64,000 nucleotides of DNA from Vibrio gallicus (lineage in GTDB: Bacteria; Pseudomonadota; Gammaproteobacteria; Enterobacterales; Vibrionaceae). The stretch covers positions 744,001 to 808,000 of the forward strand of contig NZ_AP024871.1 in assembly GCF_024346875.1 (NCBI RefSeq). The letters are read 5' to 3'. Below the pieces are notes generated by a model that made no database searches, was not told the origin of the DNA, and worked only from the letters and a program-made list of their open reading frames with translations. Below are positions 45,588-55,876 of the stretch, piece after piece (position 1 is the first letter of the stretch; the number at the start of each line of letters is the position of its first letter). A program made the position numbers and the translations under genes.

Positions 45588-47216
45588 ATGATGAGAACTT
45601 TCGCAAAATTATCAGTAATCTCCACAGCTATGATTGTTGCAACAACGGCGTTTGCTGCAGACCCAATGATGGAATACAACACTAAGCAAACTCAATCGAA
45701 ACTAGAAAATGTTCAAACCTTTGAATACCACGAAGGTGAGACGTTAGATGAATATTTGGAGTCTCAGCCAAAAGGCAAGTTGTACTCGTCTGAAGAAGAG
45801 GTGTTATCCGTATTAATGGGCGGTGTTAACACCGGTGACTACCGTCAAAAAACAAACACCGGCTGGAAAGAAGGCTTGATGTTTGAAGGTATTGCGCCGT
45901 ATGGAGACCATATGGTCTCTGGTGCAAACTGGTTTCCTCGCACTGAAGAGGTTCAACCTGATGAGATGCGCGTAACCTTTATGGGTACATCACCAATGAT
46001 TCGCCCAGGACAGGCTAATACCTCCATTTACGTTGAATTGGGCAATGGTTCCAATTTTGTATTCGATTTGGGTGAGGCCTCTATTGCTAACTATGTAGCT
46101 GCAGGTGTTGCGCTAAATGAACTGGACCATATCTTTATTACTCACTTGCACGTTGATCACTATGGCTCACTGCCTTACCTCTATCAATTTGGTGGCTGGA
46201 ACGGTCGTTGGGAAAAACCGTTAAACATCTATGGCCCAAGTGGTGCAACACCGGAATACGGTACTCGCCACATGGTGGAAGGCATGCAGCAAATGCTTAA
46301 CTGGCACACTGATGCGTTTGATGTTTTCCCAGCTGGCAACGACATCGTAGTACATGAGTTTGATTTCCGAGATGATGGTGGGGTTATTTATGACCAAGAT
46401 AATGTTGAAGTTATCCACTGGCGTCGTAGTCATGCTAAAGATGGTGCATCTGGTTATCGCCTGAACTGGACCCAAGATGATGGACGCGTCCTATCATTTG
46501 TTTGGACAGGTGACGGTCGTCCAACAGAACTAGACCTTAAGTATGCAAAAGGTGCTGATTTGTTTATCACTGAACTGCAAACCGAAATCTTTGGTGTATC
46601 GTCAATCATTCAGGGGGTACCGCCGTTCTTAGCTCGTTATACCGTTGATACGCACCATACTCCTGCTTATGCAGCCGGTTACGTTGCAAATGAGGTACAA
46701 CCTCGCTTGTTCATGACTACGCATATGACATTTGACCCGTACCTAAACGAAGAAACAGTTGCAGAGGTTCGCCATCACTGGAAGGGGCCATATCACTTTG
46801 GTGCGCCAGATGGCATCGTGGTGAATATGACCAAAGATAATGCTTGGGTTCGTGAAGGTATCTTACCTGATTTCCCTAACGCAAGAGCGCCACAGTTCGA
46901 TATGGCTGATGGTCAAGAATTTAGAATTCCATTGCCTAAGAATCGTCGTGAAGACATTCAAGAACAAGAGATCCGTGATTTAGAGATAGACCCAAAACTG
47001 TACTACCCAGAAGGTTATATGCCTGAACTTATGACCGAATGGCCTGTAGATAAAGACATTGTAATGCCAACAGAAGCGGTACCAGCTTCAATGAAAGAAG
47101 GCATGAATAGCAAGCAAGAGTACGTAGATAGAGTTCGTGAACACCACGGCCTAGAGCGTAAATCAGTGACTCGCCCAACGCAGCCAGGAGAGGGCTCAGG
47201 AACCGATAAAGAATAG
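45588..47216 (+). CDS. Periplasmic MBL-fold metallo-hydrolase (RNase Z-like superfamily)
   Basis: 542 residues. The start is ATG at 45588 or the adjacent ATG at 45591, which has the better-spaced AGGTG. Signal peptide MMRTFAKLSVISTAMIVATTAFA. A ~100-residue N-terminal region precedes the MBL domain (MRVTFMGTSPMIRPGQANTS... FDLGEAS). The metal motif is FITHLHVDHYGSLPYLYQFGG, and further ligand regions are TGDGRPTELDL and FMTTHMTFDP. The C-terminal ~120 residues are Pro/Glu-rich. It resembles secreted MBL hydrolases that automated annotation links to GntH of guanitoxin biosynthesis, but no other toxin gene is present. Substrate unknown. A smaller relative with HHHLDH is at 1-1929. Confidence 0.85.
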   Translation: MMRTFAKLSVISTAMIVATTAFAADPMMEYNTKQTQSKLENVQTFEYHEGETLDEYLESQPKGKLYSSEEEVLSVLMGGVNTGDYRQKTNTGWKEGLMFEGIAPYGDHMVSGANWFPRTEEVQPDEMRVTFMGTSPMIRPGQANTSIYVELGNGSNFVFDLGEASIANYVAAGVALNELDHIFITHLHVDHYGSLPYLYQFGGWNGRWEKPLNIYGPSGATPEYGTRHMVEGMQQMLNWHTDAFDVFPAGNDIVVHEFDFRDDGGVIYDQDNVEVIHWRRSHAKDGASGYRLNWTQDDGRVLSFVWTGDGRPTELDLKYAKGADLFITELQTEIFGVSSIIQGVPPFLARYTVDTHHTPAYAAGYVANEVQPRLFMTTHMTFDPYLNEETVAEVRHHWKGPYHFGAPDGIVVNMTKDNAWVREGILPDFPNARAPQFDMADGQEFRIPLPKNRREDIQEQEIRDLEIDPKLYYPEGYMPELMTEWPVDKDIVMPTEAVPASMKEGMNSKQEYVDRVREHHGLERKSVTRPTQPGEGSGTDKE

Positions 47217-47336
47217 GACATTCTATAAGAGGACATGTGCATTCATGTCCTCTAACTGAAATAAAAGTAGCTTTACTAATATGTTTTAAAAGCACTTTTC
47301 ATCAATTGAACTATTTGCTCATTTTTGGAGTACAGC

Positions 47337-47849
47337 ATGAAAAAATCACTTATCTCAGCAGCTATCCTAACTCTTGTTTCTGGTTCTGTTTTCGCCAATG
47401 GTATGTCCAATGCACACGACTACCACCCTGGTGCTACAGATAATATGGAGCGCTTAGCGCCAATCGACCCAAACTATGAGTTGACGCTACCTTCAGAAAA
47501 AGAAGGCTATACCATGTATGACAATCAGTACATGTCAGATGGCGGTACATATTCTACATACGTAAAACCAAACCCTAATGATGATGTGCACGTTGCGGAT
47601 GAAGGTTCGCTAAAGGTGACACATGGCCAAGGTGGGTTAATTCAAACCGAATACACCACTAAGAATGGTGCGAACCATTTCTCAGTAATGTGTGGATACA
47701 CATCCGGTCCGGCGTACTGGGCGGACAGTAAACCCGTAAACGTGTGTAAAGATGCGCAAGCACTAGCTCAGGCGTTAGAAGCTAAGGGGGAGTGGCAAGA
47801 GCATCCGATGCAGTATACCGTTGCACCGCCAAAGATAACCGTAAATTAA
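47337..47849 (+). CDS. Small secreted protein of unknown function
   Basis: 170 residues from ATG at 47337 with GGAG upstream; a TTG four codons earlier overlaps that ribosome site. Signal peptide MKKSLISAAILTLVSGSVFA, cleaved before NGMSNAHDYHPG. The mature protein has a Tyr/Asp/Asn-rich beta-type sequence and two Cys (MCGYTSGP, VNVCKDA) that could form a disulfide. No domain is recognised. It lies 120 bases after the MBL gene, probably in the same transcript, and is followed by a terminator. Confidence 0.75.
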   Translation: MKKSLISAAILTLVSGSVFANGMSNAHDYHPGATDNMERLAPIDPNYELTLPSEKEGYTMYDNQYMSDGGTYSTYVKPNPNDDVHVADEGSLKVTHGQGGLIQTEYTTKNGANHFSVMCGYTSGPAYWADSKPVNVCKDAQALAQALEAKGEWQEHPMQYTVAPPKITVN

Positions 47850-47869
47850 GCCTTTGTAGTAAGTAATTT

Positions 47870-47900
47870 AAAGCCAGTAGAGTCATGCTACTGGCTTTTT
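47870..47900 (+). terminator. Terminator of the MBL/secreted-protein transcript
   Basis: AAAGCCAGTAG-AGTCATG-CTACTGGCTTTTTG. Confidence 0.8.
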
Positions 47901-48005
47901 GTATTGGGGTTTGAGTATAGGACACGCATAACTCATAAATATTATTAATATAATAACCCTATTTTAGGTTGTTTATATTAGGTAAACTGATGCATAAAAT
48001 AGTCG

Positions 48006-48037
48006 GCATCAGAGTGAGGAAGGAGCTTCATTCATTT
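48006..48037 (+). repeat. 32-bp conserved leader, copy B (upstream of His-rich protein gene)
   Basis: GCATCAGAGTGAGGAAGGAG then CTTCATTCATTT; 30 of 32 bases match copy A. It ends 65 bases before the start codon. Confidence 0.7.
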
Positions 48038-48102
48038 GCTATTTGATGACTACTTGAGCATTAGGTTCAAGGGTCAACCTGTATAAATGTAAGGTTAAAC
48101 CT

Positions 48103-48612
48103 ATGAAGAACTTTATCAAGCCCCTACTTATTGCGTGTACATTGTCTGTTCCAACATTAGCAGTTGCGGATGAGCACAATCACAGTCACAACCATTACAG
48201 CCCAGCACTAGAGCAACTTGGCAACGACATTATTGGTTTAACCGTATGTTATAAAAACGGTTACCTAACTGATGAAAATCAAGAGCCGGCATTCACTAAC
48301 CTCATTAGCCATGCGGATGTGACGGGTGAAGAGCTGGGGATGTTCTATATGGATAAACTAGGTCAGAAGGCTGAAAGCATTATGGGTGACGAACAATCGC
48401 GTCTAATGTGGACTGAAGATTTTTGTTCTGATCTAACTGCTACTTACTTAGATCTAGATAAATTGGCACAGGCAAGAGAAGTAAGCTTTGACCATTCTGA
48501 CCATCACGGGCACGATCACGGGCATAGCCACGGCCATGAGGGTCATGGAGTATTATCACCTGAAGTTATTGAGCAAGATATTGAGCGAGGTCGCTTGTTA
48601 AGTATCCATTAA
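48103..48612 (+). CDS. His-rich periplasmic protein, probable metal binder
   Basis: 169 residues. Signal peptide MKNFIKPLLIACTLSVPTLAVA, so the mature N-terminus is DEHNHSHNHYSP, itself His-rich. A second His cluster, DHSDHHGHDHGHSHGHEGHG (~130-150), resembles zinc/nickel-binding loops. Two cysteines (LTVCYKNG, EDFCSDL) may form a disulfide. The rest is helical without a known family. It could buffer zinc for the periplasmic MBL enzyme encoded two genes upstream, with which it shares a leader element; this link is inference. Confidence 0.75.
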   Translation: MKNFIKPLLIACTLSVPTLAVADEHNHSHNHYSPALEQLGNDIIGLTVCYKNGYLTDENQEPAFTNLISHADVTGEELGMFYMDKLGQKAESIMGDEQSRLMWTEDFCSDLTATYLDLDKLAQAREVSFDHSDHHGHDHGHSHGHEGHGVLSPEVIEQDIERGRLLSIH

Positions 48613-48637
48613 TAAGCGCGACTAGCCAATAAAATCG

Positions 48638-48668
48638 AAAAAGGTTCTGATAGATTCAGAACCTTTTT
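48638..48668. terminator. Bidirectional terminator before nth
   Basis: AAAAAGGTTCTGA-TAGA-TTCAGAACCTTTTT between convergent genes; it serves both the His-rich protein gene and the rsx-nth operon. Confidence 0.85.
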
Positions 48669-48692
48669 GTCGATTATGAGATAGGGTTATTG

Positions 48693-49328
48693 CTACAGGT
48701 CTACTTTGTCAGAGAATTCACATAAATCTTCAATGATGCAGCTGCCGCATCTTGGTTTACGCGCAATGCAGGTATAGCGACCGTGTAAGATCAGCCAGTG
48801 ATGCACGTCCAGTTTGAACTCTTTAGGAACAACCTTTAATAGCTTTTGCTCAACGTCATCAACGGTTTTTCCCATCGCAAATTTGGTGCGATTAGAAACG
48901 CGGTAGATGTGGGTATCTACTGCGATAGTAGGCCAGCCAAATGCAGTGTTAAGTACCACATTAGCCGTTTTTCTGCCAACGCCAGGTAGGGCTTCCAGTG
49001 CTTCACGACTCTCAGGAACCTCTCCGCCATGTTGCTCTAATAAAATGCGGCAGGTTTTAATGGTGTTTTCAGCTTTAGAGTTAAAAAGGCCGATGGTTTT
49101 GATATAACTCTTTAACCCATCTATCCCAAGATCAAGTAGCCCTTGGGGTGTATTGGCTACTGGATATAACTTATCAGTTGCCTTGTTTACACTTACATCT
49201 GTGGCTTGTGCTGACAGTAAAACTGCAATTAGCAGCTCAAAAGGTGAGCTCCAATTTAACTCAGTTTGTGGATTCGGGTTATTTTCCCGAAGGCGTTCTA
49301 AAATTATCTTTCTTTTATCTTTATTCAT
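48693..49328 (-). CDS. nth: Endonuclease III
   Basis: 211 residues, equal to E. coli Nth. It is a bifunctional DNA glycosylase/AP lyase for oxidised pyrimidines. The helix-hairpin-helix is LEALPGVGRKTANVVLNTAFG with the catalytic Lys (GRKTA), the catalytic Asp is in AVDTHIYRVSNR, and the [4Fe-4S] cluster is bound by C-x6-C-x2-C-x5-C in CIARKPRCGSCIIEDLC. It is the last gene of rsxABCDGE-nth, the conserved order in gammaproteobacteria. Confidence 0.97.
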   Translation of the reverse strand: MNKDKRKIILERLRENNPNPQTELNWSSPFELLIAVLLSAQATDVSVNKATDKLYPVANTPQGLLDLGIDGLKSYIKTIGLFNSKAENTIKTCRILLEQHGGEVPESREALEALPGVGRKTANVVLNTAFGWPTIAVDTHIYRVSNRTKFAMGKTVDDVEQKLLKVVPKEFKLDVHHWLILHGRYTCIARKPRCGSCIIEDLCEFSDKVDL

Positions 49329-49350
49329 TAGTTATTGGCGTCTGATGACC

Positions 49351-50088
49351 TTAGCTATTGGTAACACGTACCCGTTCTATTTTTTGCTTTTCTGGCTTGG
49401 GTGCTTTTTGTGCTTGATGATGGTCAAGCCAGTTTTTAGCTGCAATCAAGAAGCCTACACCGATAAAGGCGCCAGGCGGTAACATTGCCAATAAGAAATT
49501 GCTATCAACGTGAAACAGCTCAATTCTTAGCACCGAAGCCCAACTGCCAAGCAATAGGTCAGCACCATCAAACAGAGTGCCATTGCCTAAGATTTCACGA
49601 ATTGCACCCAGTACAACCAAAGTAGCAGTCATGCCTAAGCCCATCCAAAAGCCATCTGCGGCGGCTAAAAGTGGGGTGTTTCTAGATGCGTAAGCCTCAG
49701 CGCGACCAATAATCACGCAGTTGGTTACGATTAACGGAATGAAGATACCAAGGGATAAATACAGGCCGTAAGCGTAAGCATTCATAACCAGTTGTACGCA
49801 AGTCACGGTCGCGGCAATTATCATGACAAAGATAGGTAATCTGATCTCTTGTGGCACATGGTTACGCAACAAAGAAATAATGACATTGGTGATGACCAAT
49901 ACTGTCATCGTTGCAATACCTAAGCCCATTGCGTTAGTCACTGTAGCGGAAACGGCCAGCAATGGACACAAACCTAAAAGCTGTACTAAGCCTGGGTTAT
50001 TGCTCCATAGTCCGTTTTTAAGCAGTGTTTTGTGCTCTGCTTTTAGCGCCTCTTTCGATGGGGTAAGTTCGGTTGTGGTATCCGACAT
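49351..50088 (-). CDS. rsxE: Rnf/Rsx electron transport complex subunit E
   Basis: 245 residues with six membrane helices. The conserved [20 protein letters not shown] and [20 protein letters not shown] carry the Cys residues that ligate a membrane [2Fe-2S] cluster jointly with RsxA. The C-terminal ~15 residues ([16 protein letters not shown]) are a basic cytoplasmic tail, slightly longer than in E. coli. The first base of its stop/start neighbours overlaps the rsxG stop by one base, showing tight coupling. Confidence 0.95.
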   Translation of the reverse strand: MSDTTTELTPSKEALKAEHKTLLKNGLWSNNPGLVQLLGLCPLLAVSATVTNAMGLGIATMTVLVITNVIISLLRNHVPQEIRLPIFVMIIAATVTCVQLVMNAYAYGLYLSLGIFIPLIVTNCVIIGRAEAYASRNTPLLAAADGFWMGLGMTATLVVLGAIREILGNGTLFDGADLLLGSWASVLRIELFHVDSNFLLAMLPPGAFIGVGFLIAAKNWLDHHQAQKAPKPEKQKIERVRVTNS

Positions 50089-50717
50089 TATTGCACCTCA
50101 CATTGTGGTGAGTTGTTGAGTATGGTTTGTTGGTTTTTCTTGAAGTAAAGGCCAGCATTATATACCGCTTTTACTACTGCTCTAGGGGTAATTGTAGCGC
50201 CAGTAAATTGGTCAAATTGACCACCATCTTTACGCACATGCCACAGGTCGTGATTGTCTTGGGTGATAACTTTATTTGTAAAAGATAAAATCCAATCCGA
50301 GACACGCAAGTCAATTTTGTCACCTAGGCCGGGGGTTTCATTTTGCTCTAAAACTCGAACTCCAAGCACGTTACCGTAAAGATCGACACCAATAAGCAGT
50401 TTTATTGAACCGTTATAACCATCCGGTGCTATTGCCTCTAGTGCAACCGCCACCGGTTTATTGGCCTGGGTCGCAATATACATAGGTAGTGGCTCTTTTG
50501 ATCCAACCTCGTCCCCGGAAAGTGCAACACAATTAGAGTAAAGCTCATTGTCGTGCAGTTGATTAGGAACTACTTGATTAAGTAGCCCTTGCAGTTGAGC
50601 GGTTCTTTGCTGCTGAATAGTATCTTTAGTTAATAGGTTAGTTACCGCAACGATACCTGTGGAAATTACAGCAAATAAGGCTAAAACCAGTCCATTTTTT
50701 CTGATTGTTCTTAACAT
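50088..50717 (-). CDS. rsxG: Rnf/Rsx electron transport complex subunit G
   Basis: 209 residues. One N-terminal membrane anchor ([20 protein letters not shown]) is followed by a periplasmic FMN-binding domain. FMN is attached covalently to the Thr of the motif TGATITPR near residue 180. [17 protein letters not shown] is also diagnostic. It carries electrons in the Rnf chain linking NADH/ferredoxin to ion translocation and to reduction of SoxR. Adjacent to rsxD with no gap. Confidence 0.96.
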   Translation of the reverse strand: MLRTIRKNGLVLALFAVISTGIVAVTNLLTKDTIQQQRTAQLQGLLNQVVPNQLHDNELYSNCVALSGDEVGSKEPLPMYIATQANKPVAVALEAIAPDGYNGSIKLLIGVDLYGNVLGVRVLEQNETPGLGDKIDLRVSDWILSFTNKVITQDNHDLWHVRKDGGQFDQFTGATITPRAVVKAVYNAGLYFKKNQQTILNNSPQCEVQ

Positions 50718-51767
50718 TTATTTGTGTCCATAGGTTCGAGGTTGAGTGTAGTAGTCGATAAGCGGCACGCACATATTCGATATAATTACAGCGAAGGCAA
50801 CGCCATCGGGAAACCCGCCCCAAGTTCGAATCAGAACGATTAACACTCCAATCAACGAACCAAAAATAATGCGTCCCTTGACGGTTGTCGCTGCCGATAC
50901 CGGATCAGTTGCGATGAAGAAAGCGCCAAACATGGTCGCGCCTGACAAAATATGGAATAAAGGTGAAGCTACAGCACCGGGAATTATCAAGTTAAGTAGG
51001 GTGCTTGTTACTAATACGCCCCCTAGTACGCCAACTGGGATATACCATTGAATAAGACGCAGCTTTAGCATAACTAAACCACCGGCAAGGAACATAACGT
51101 TCACCCATTCCCAGCCTAGACCTGCTAACCCAGAGAAGATTGAACTTTGGGTTATCTCAGACAGAGTCATGCCTTGGCTTAAGCCAATTTTTACCGTGTC
51201 TAATGGAGTTGCCATCGTAATGCCGTCGACACCAGTGCGGATCTGTTGCAACGATAGGCCGTCGATATTAAAACCACTAAATATGAGAGATAGCGCATCA
51301 GGAGCGCTAACTGCAATAGGTGAAATCTCATTGGGCGTGATCCAACTGGTCATCTGTACTGGGAAGGAGATAAGCAGTACCACATAGCCAACCATTGCAG
51401 GGTTGAATAGGTTTTGCCCAATGCCACCGTATAAATGTTTGGCAATGACAATTGCAAAGAATAAACCAATAACCAAAATCCACCATGGTGATAATGGTGG
51501 AATGGCAAGCGCCAATAGGATTGCGGTCAGTAGGGCACTGTTATCACGTAACGCCATCATAGGAGGGCGCTTTCGCAATACCATAATTAGCGACTCAAAC
51601 GTCCACGCGACCAGAATGGCAAATACAACCTGAATCAGGGTGCCAAAGCCAAAGAAATAGGTTTGCGTTGCAAGGCCGGGTAACGCACATAGTGCCACCC
51701 ATAGCATTAGGTTAGGCAGTGAACGCCTTTTTTGGGTGTGTGGTGAACTGGCGATAAAAAAGGCCAC
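50718..51767 (-). CDS. rsxD: Rnf/Rsx electron transport complex subunit D
   Basis: 349 residues, about ten membrane segments, related to NqrB. The covalent FMN site is [18 protein letters not shown], and the segment [19 protein letters not shown] is conserved. [15 protein letters not shown] at the N-terminus is typical of Vibrio RnfD. Its start overlaps the rsxC stop by one base. Confidence 0.96.
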   Translation of the reverse strand: MAFFIASSPHTQKRRSLPNLMLWVALCALPGLATQTYFFGFGTLIQVVFAILVAWTFESLIMVLRKRPPMMALRDNSALLTAILLALAIPPLSPWWILVIGLFFAIVIAKHLYGGIGQNLFNPAMVGYVVLLISFPVQMTSWITPNEISPIAVSAPDALSLIFSGFNIDGLSLQQIRTGVDGITMATPLDTVKIGLSQGMTLSEITQSSIFSGLAGLGWEWVNVMFLAGGLVMLKLRLIQWYIPVGVLGGVLVTSTLLNLIIPGAVASPLFHILSGATMFGAFFIATDPVSAATTVKGRIIFGSLIGVLIVLIRTWGGFPDGVAFAVIISNMCVPLIDYYTQPRTYGHK

Positions 51768-54253
51768 TAGTTGTTCTCCTTAGAGTCTTGTTCTTTTGCT
51801 TGTTGCGCCGCTTTACGTGCTTTGGCGCGCGCTACTGCGGCGGCTACCGCTGCCTTTTTCGGGTCAGTATCAGTTGAGTCACTTTGTGATGTTTTCTGAG
51901 CTGCCTTTTTCTCCTTGGCGCGAGCAACTGCAACTGCAACCGCACTTTGTTTAGAGTCAGTATCGGTAGATTCTAAATCTTGCTGTTGCTGCTTTTTAAG
52001 CGCCGCTTTACGAGCTTTAGCACGTGCAACCGCTGCCGCGACAGCGGCTTGTTTAGGATCGGAATCGGTATCACTATCAGCTGGTGTTGTATCCGGTGCT
52101 GGTGGCTGCTGTTGAGCTGCCTTACGCGCTTTGGCGCGTGCGATTGCAGCTGTGACTGCTGCCTTCTTCGGATCGCTATCAGCTGGCGCTGTATCCGCTG
52201 CTGGTTGCTGTTGTTGAGCCGCTTTACGCGCTTTGGCGCGCTCGACTGCGATAGCAACCGCTGTGTGTTTAGGATCTGTATCTGTGGATTCTAAATCGTG
52301 TTGCTGCTGTTTTTCGAGAGCCGCTTTACGAGCTTTAGCACGGGCGACTGCCGCAGCGACCGCAGAGCTTTTATTGCTAGGCTCTGTTGACTCAGTCTGT
52401 TGCTGTGATGGTGCTTGATTGTCTTTGGTTGCTGCCTTACGCGCTTTAGCACGCGCGACTGCTGCAGCTACAGCGTCTTGTTTAGGATCAGGCGTTTGAT
52501 TTTGCTGTTCTTTTTTAGCTTTAGCACGCGCAACTGCCGCAGCAACGGCATCTTGTTTGGTCTCAGCTGAGCCTTGTTCGCGTTTTGCTCTTGCTTCTTG
52601 CTTGCGTTGTTCGCGCAGTTTACGCATTTCGCTGTTGTCTGGTTCATTACCGGCAGAGGCTGCTGCTTGTTTTGCCTTGGCGCGAGCAATTGCGGCGGCA
52701 ACAGCCGGTTTTGGACCGGTGTCCGTTTGCTTTTCTTTTACGCGTGCAATAGCGGCGGCAATTGCATCATCACCACCAGACTCTTGCATCTCTTTGCGAC
52801 GCTTATCTGCTGCTGCTTTGTATTTCGCGTCACGTTCACTTTTATCGCGTTCAAGACGAGCTTTACGCTGTTCAAAGCGCACTTTAGACCTTTCAGAAGC
52901 GTCCTCTTCAGCTGTACGGATTCGGATTTCTGATTTTGATTGGCGGAAATACTGCACCAGTGGAATGCTACTTGGACAAACATAAGCACAAGCGCCACAT
53001 TCAATGCAGTCTTTAACCTTGTATTCATCGCACTTATCTAGGTCTTTATCTTTGGAATACCATAACATTTGTTGTGGCAATAAAGAGGCGGGGCAGACTT
53101 CAGCACACTGTCCACAACGAATACAAGCCATCTCATGTTGGTCAAACAGCAACTCTTGCTTGGTTGGCGCGAGTACGCAGTTTGTGGTTTTAGTGATGGG
53201 GATCTCTGTATGCGGCAGAGTAAAGCCCATCATTGGACCGCCAAGAATAACCGAATGGTTCTTTGGTGTTGAAAAATCAGACTGTTTTAATAGATGGCTT
53301 ACCGGTGTGCCTATAGGCACCCATAGGTTTTGTGATGATTTAACGCTTTTCCCTGTGACGGTTACCACCCGTTCAATCATAGGTTCGCCATCAACAATAG
53401 CGCGTTTAACTGCAAACGCAGTCCCTACGTTTTGTACCATCATACCAATATCTGCGGGTATGCCCTGATTTGGTACTTCTTTATCGGTCAAAACCTTGAT
53501 CAGCTGCTTTTCACCGCCCGATGGGTATTTGGTCGGGATGACTCGAATCACAATATCGTTTAATTGTGCAGCTTGGTTAAGCGCTTCAATAGCTTGCGGC
53601 TTGTTGTCTTCGATTCCGACAACGCATAGCTTTGGTTTGAGAATATGCTTTAATATTTCAATGCCTTGGATAACTTCTTTAGCGTATTCACGCATCAAGC
53701 TGTCATCGGCGGTGATATAAGGTTCACATTCAGCGGCGTTAATGATCAGTATCTCGGTACGCCCAAATCCAGATTGCAGTTTACGCGCAGTTGGGAAACC
53801 TGCTCCGCCCATGCCTGATATACCGGCTTGGCGGATGATATCGGTCAACTGTTCTGGCATAAGAGATGTAAAGTCTTCGACTCCGCAATGCTCAACCCAT
53901 TCATCTTTCATATCAGGCTTGATAACAATCGCCATTTCTGGCAAGGCGGAAGGATGGCAACTGCTGCGCGGCTCAATGGCGGTGATTTGTCCAGATGTAG
54001 ACGCATGCACAGGCAAGCTTAAGCTCGATTGATACTGAGTCAGGGCTTGACCTTTCAGAACCTTATCCCCAACAGCGACGGTAAGATTTCCTTCTTTACC
54101 AATATGCTGCTTTATCGGAATAACGATCTCATCGGCAATACTAGAGCGACCAATCTTATTGGTTAAGGATTGGGCCTTGTTTTCCGGTGGATGAATGCCC
54201 CCGGGAAAATCCCATAGGTGACCGGTGCGAATTTTTTCGATTAATGACAGCAT
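51767..54253 (-). CDS. rsxC: Rnf/Rsx electron transport complex subunit C, with long repetitive C-terminal tail
   Basis: 828 residues. Residues 1-~440 are the conserved RnfC core: [26 protein letters not shown], the NADH/FMN-binding Rossmann part with [17 protein letters not shown], and two [4Fe-4S] ferredoxin motifs [12 protein letters not shown] and [12 protein letters not shown]. From ~480 onward there are about ten degenerate repeats of the type [15 protein letters not shown] separated by Gln/Asp/Ser/Pro-rich linkers (DPKQ, ESTDTD). Such Ala/Lys tails exist in many gammaproteobacterial RsxC proteins and vary in length; their role is not established. RsxC is the peripheral NADH-oxidising subunit. 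Confidence 0.95.
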   Translation of the reverse strand: MLSLIEKIRTGHLWDFPGGIHPPENKAQSLTNKIGRSSIADEIVIPIKQHIGKEGNLTVAVGDKVLKGQALTQYQSSLSLPVHASTSGQITAIEPRSSCHPSALPEMAIVIKPDMKDEWVEHCGVEDFTSLMPEQLTDIIRQAGISGMGGAGFPTARKLQSGFGRTEILIINAAECEPYITADDSLMREYAKEVIQGIEILKHILKPKLCVVGIEDNKPQAIEALNQAAQLNDIVIRVIPTKYPSGGEKQLIKVLTDKEVPNQGIPADIGMMVQNVGTAFAVKRAIVDGEPMIERVVTVTGKSVKSSQNLWVPIGTPVSHLLKQSDFSTPKNHSVILGGPMMGFTLPHTEIPITKTTNCVLAPTKQELLFDQHEMACIRCGQCAEVCPASLLPQQMLWYSKDKDLDKCDEYKVKDCIECGACAYVCPSSIPLVQYFRQSKSEIRIRTAEEDASERSKVRFEQRKARLERDKSERDAKYKAAADKRRKEMQESGGDDAIAAAIARVKEKQTDTGPKPAVAAAIARAKAKQAAASAGNEPDNSEMRKLREQRKQEARAKREQGSAETKQDAVAAAVARAKAKKEQQNQTPDPKQDAVAAAVARAKARKAATKDNQAPSQQQTESTEPSNKSSAVAAAVARAKARKAALEKQQQHDLESTDTDPKHTAVAIAVERAKARKAAQQQQPAADTAPADSDPKKAAVTAAIARAKARKAAQQQPPAPDTTPADSDTDSDPKQAAVAAAVARAKARKAALKKQQQQDLESTDTDSKQSAVAVAVARAKEKKAAQKTSQSDSTDTDPKKAAVAAAVARAKARKAAQQAKEQDSKENN
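51790..52785 (-). repeat. Degenerate repeat array within rsxC
   Basis: About ten units encode (A/V)AAA(V/I)ARAKA(R/K)K with irregular linkers. Near-identical DNA blocks such as the TTACG(C/A)GCTTT(G/A)GC type recur every ~70-110 bases, making the region prone to slippage and copy-number change. Confidence 0.8.
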
Positions 54254-54258
54254 GTTCG

Positions 54259-54840
54259 CTATGAGTTTCCGTTATTGCTTTGAGTGGTATCAAGGTTTAC
54301 CACAGGAATCGAATCGAGTTGCCATTTCCAGGTATTGGTGGTTATAGCAACCGGTATCATTTCTATACAGTCAGTAGGGCAAGGTGAAACGCAAAGGTCA
54401 CACCCTGTACACTGATCTTTGATGACTGTGTGGATAGCTTTGGTGCCGCCAACAATCGCATCTACAGGACATGCCTGGATGCATTTGGTACAACCAATAC
54501 ACATATCTTCATGAATAAAAGCGACTTTTTTAATGTTGTCTTGAGGTCCATCACCTGAATCAGGTACATCAACCCCCATAAGATCAGCAAGTTTTACTAT
54601 GGTTGCTTGGCCACCAGGAGGGCACTTATTGATAGCATCACCGTTTGCAATCGCTTCGGCATAAGGTCGACAGCCAGGATGACCACATTGACCGCATTGG
54701 GTCTGGGGCAAGATAGCGTCGATTTGGTCTACTATCGGGTCGGCGCCCACTTTAAAACGAATTGAGGCAAAGCCCAGTAATCCACCGAATAAAGCAGCTA
54801 ATACACCAAGTGCGGCAATGGCAATAAAAATAGTGTCCAT
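54259..54840 (-). CDS. rsxB: Rnf/Rsx electron transport complex subunit B
   Basis: 193 residues. An N-terminal membrane helix ([21 protein letters not shown]) is followed by the [4Fe-4S] motif [16 protein letters not shown], then two ferredoxin clusters, [16 protein letters not shown] and [17 protein letters not shown]. It passes electrons between RsxC and the membrane subunits. It abuts rsxA (stop/start overlap at 54840). Confidence 0.96.
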   Translation of the reverse strand: MDTIFIAIAALGVLAALFGGLLGFASIRFKVGADPIVDQIDAILPQTQCGQCGHPGCRPYAEAIANGDAINKCPPGGQATIVKLADLMGVDVPDSGDGPQDNIKKVAFIHEDMCIGCTKCIQACPVDAIVGGTKAIHTVIKDQCTGCDLCVSPCPTDCIEMIPVAITTNTWKWQLDSIPVVNLDTTQSNNGNS

Positions 54841-55421
54841 TAGATTTTAACCAACCCCGTAAAGCCCATGAATGCGAGTGCCATTAAACCTGCGGTGATC
54901 ATTGCGATTGAAGCCCCTTTAAACGGCATAGGTACATCGGCCGCTGCAATGCGTTCACGCATTGAGGCAAATAAAATCAGCACTAAAGAGAAACCTACCG
55001 CGGCCCCAAACCCATAAATAATGGATTCAATAAAGCTGTGATTTTCATTTACGTTGAGTAACGCGACCCCTAGCACAGCGCAGTTGGTGGTGATCAATGG
55101 GATAAAAATACCAAGTAGGCGGTACAGCGTTGGGCTGGTTTTATGTACAACCATTTCCGTGAATTGCACCACAACTGCAATAACCAGTATGAAGCTCATG
55201 GTTCTTAGGTAAGCGATACCTAAAGGCTGCAGGATGTAGGTTTCAACGAGATAGGCACATACCGAGGCAAGGGTAAGTACGAAAGTGGTGGCTAAGCTCA
55301 TGCCAATAGCAGTTTCCACTTTCTTGGAAACTCCCATAAATGGACATAAGCCTAAAAATTTAACTAGTACAAAGTTGTTAACCAATACGGTACCGACCAA
55401 CAACAGCAAATATTCTGACAT
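54840..55421 (-). CDS. rsxA: Rnf/Rsx electron transport complex subunit A
   Basis: 193 residues, exactly the E. coli length, with six membrane helices. [18 protein letters not shown] and [16 protein letters not shown] hold the Cys residues that bind the intramembrane [2Fe-2S] cluster shared with RsxE. It is the first gene of rsxABCDGE-nth; AAGGTATG marks the ribosome site. Confidence 0.96.
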   Translation of the reverse strand: MSEYLLLLVGTVLVNNFVLVKFLGLCPFMGVSKKVETAIGMSLATTFVLTLASVCAYLVETYILQPLGIAYLRTMSFILVIAVVVQFTEMVVHKTSPTLYRLLGIFIPLITTNCAVLGVALLNVNENHSFIESIIYGFGAAVGFSLVLILFASMRERIAAADVPMPFKGASIAMITAGLMALAFMGFTGLVKI

Positions 55422-55876
55422 ACCTTTTCTTACTCACCCGGATCAAGCTGCACATTATCCTGTTTTGTTGTGATTTAAACAACACAACATCCATAGGGAT
55501 TTATAACAATTGTAGAAAATATAGTCGTTTATATGCATCTTCTCCTTACTAAAGCGTAGAAATCGGGATAACTTTTAGGAGTTCGATGGATTACAGAAAA
55601 ATCAGTTTTTAAAAAGCTAGGTCTTATGACTGGCAAGATTACAGATAATTTGCGCCAGTACGCCCAGAACGAGGGAAAAGAAGCTCGAATAACTGCCGCT
55701 TAAGTCTAAGGGGTGGAGTATATGCACCGTTGATTGTTTGATTCAGCTAAATAGTTAATTCAATTATGCCCTAATTATTAAATAAAGAATGTTACATATA
55801 ATGGGTGAATTGAATATTCGATTTGTAGACGCTAAGGCGATATCGAGTATAAATCACTCACATTGAGGAAAGCGGT
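55422..55876. other. Divergent region between rsxA and the Old Yellow Enzyme gene
   Basis: About 455 bases, AT-rich. Promoters for both operons must lie here. A 25-codon frame at 55626-55703 (MTGKITDNLRQYAQNEGKEA...) has a weak AGG upstream and no recognised family. Nothing else is supported. Confidence 0.35.

Noticed and set aside
55626..55703. 25-codon frame MTGKITDNLRQYAQNEGKEA... upstream of the alkene reductase
   Set aside because: Short, weak ribosome site and no known family; may be a remnant, but not supportable as a gene.
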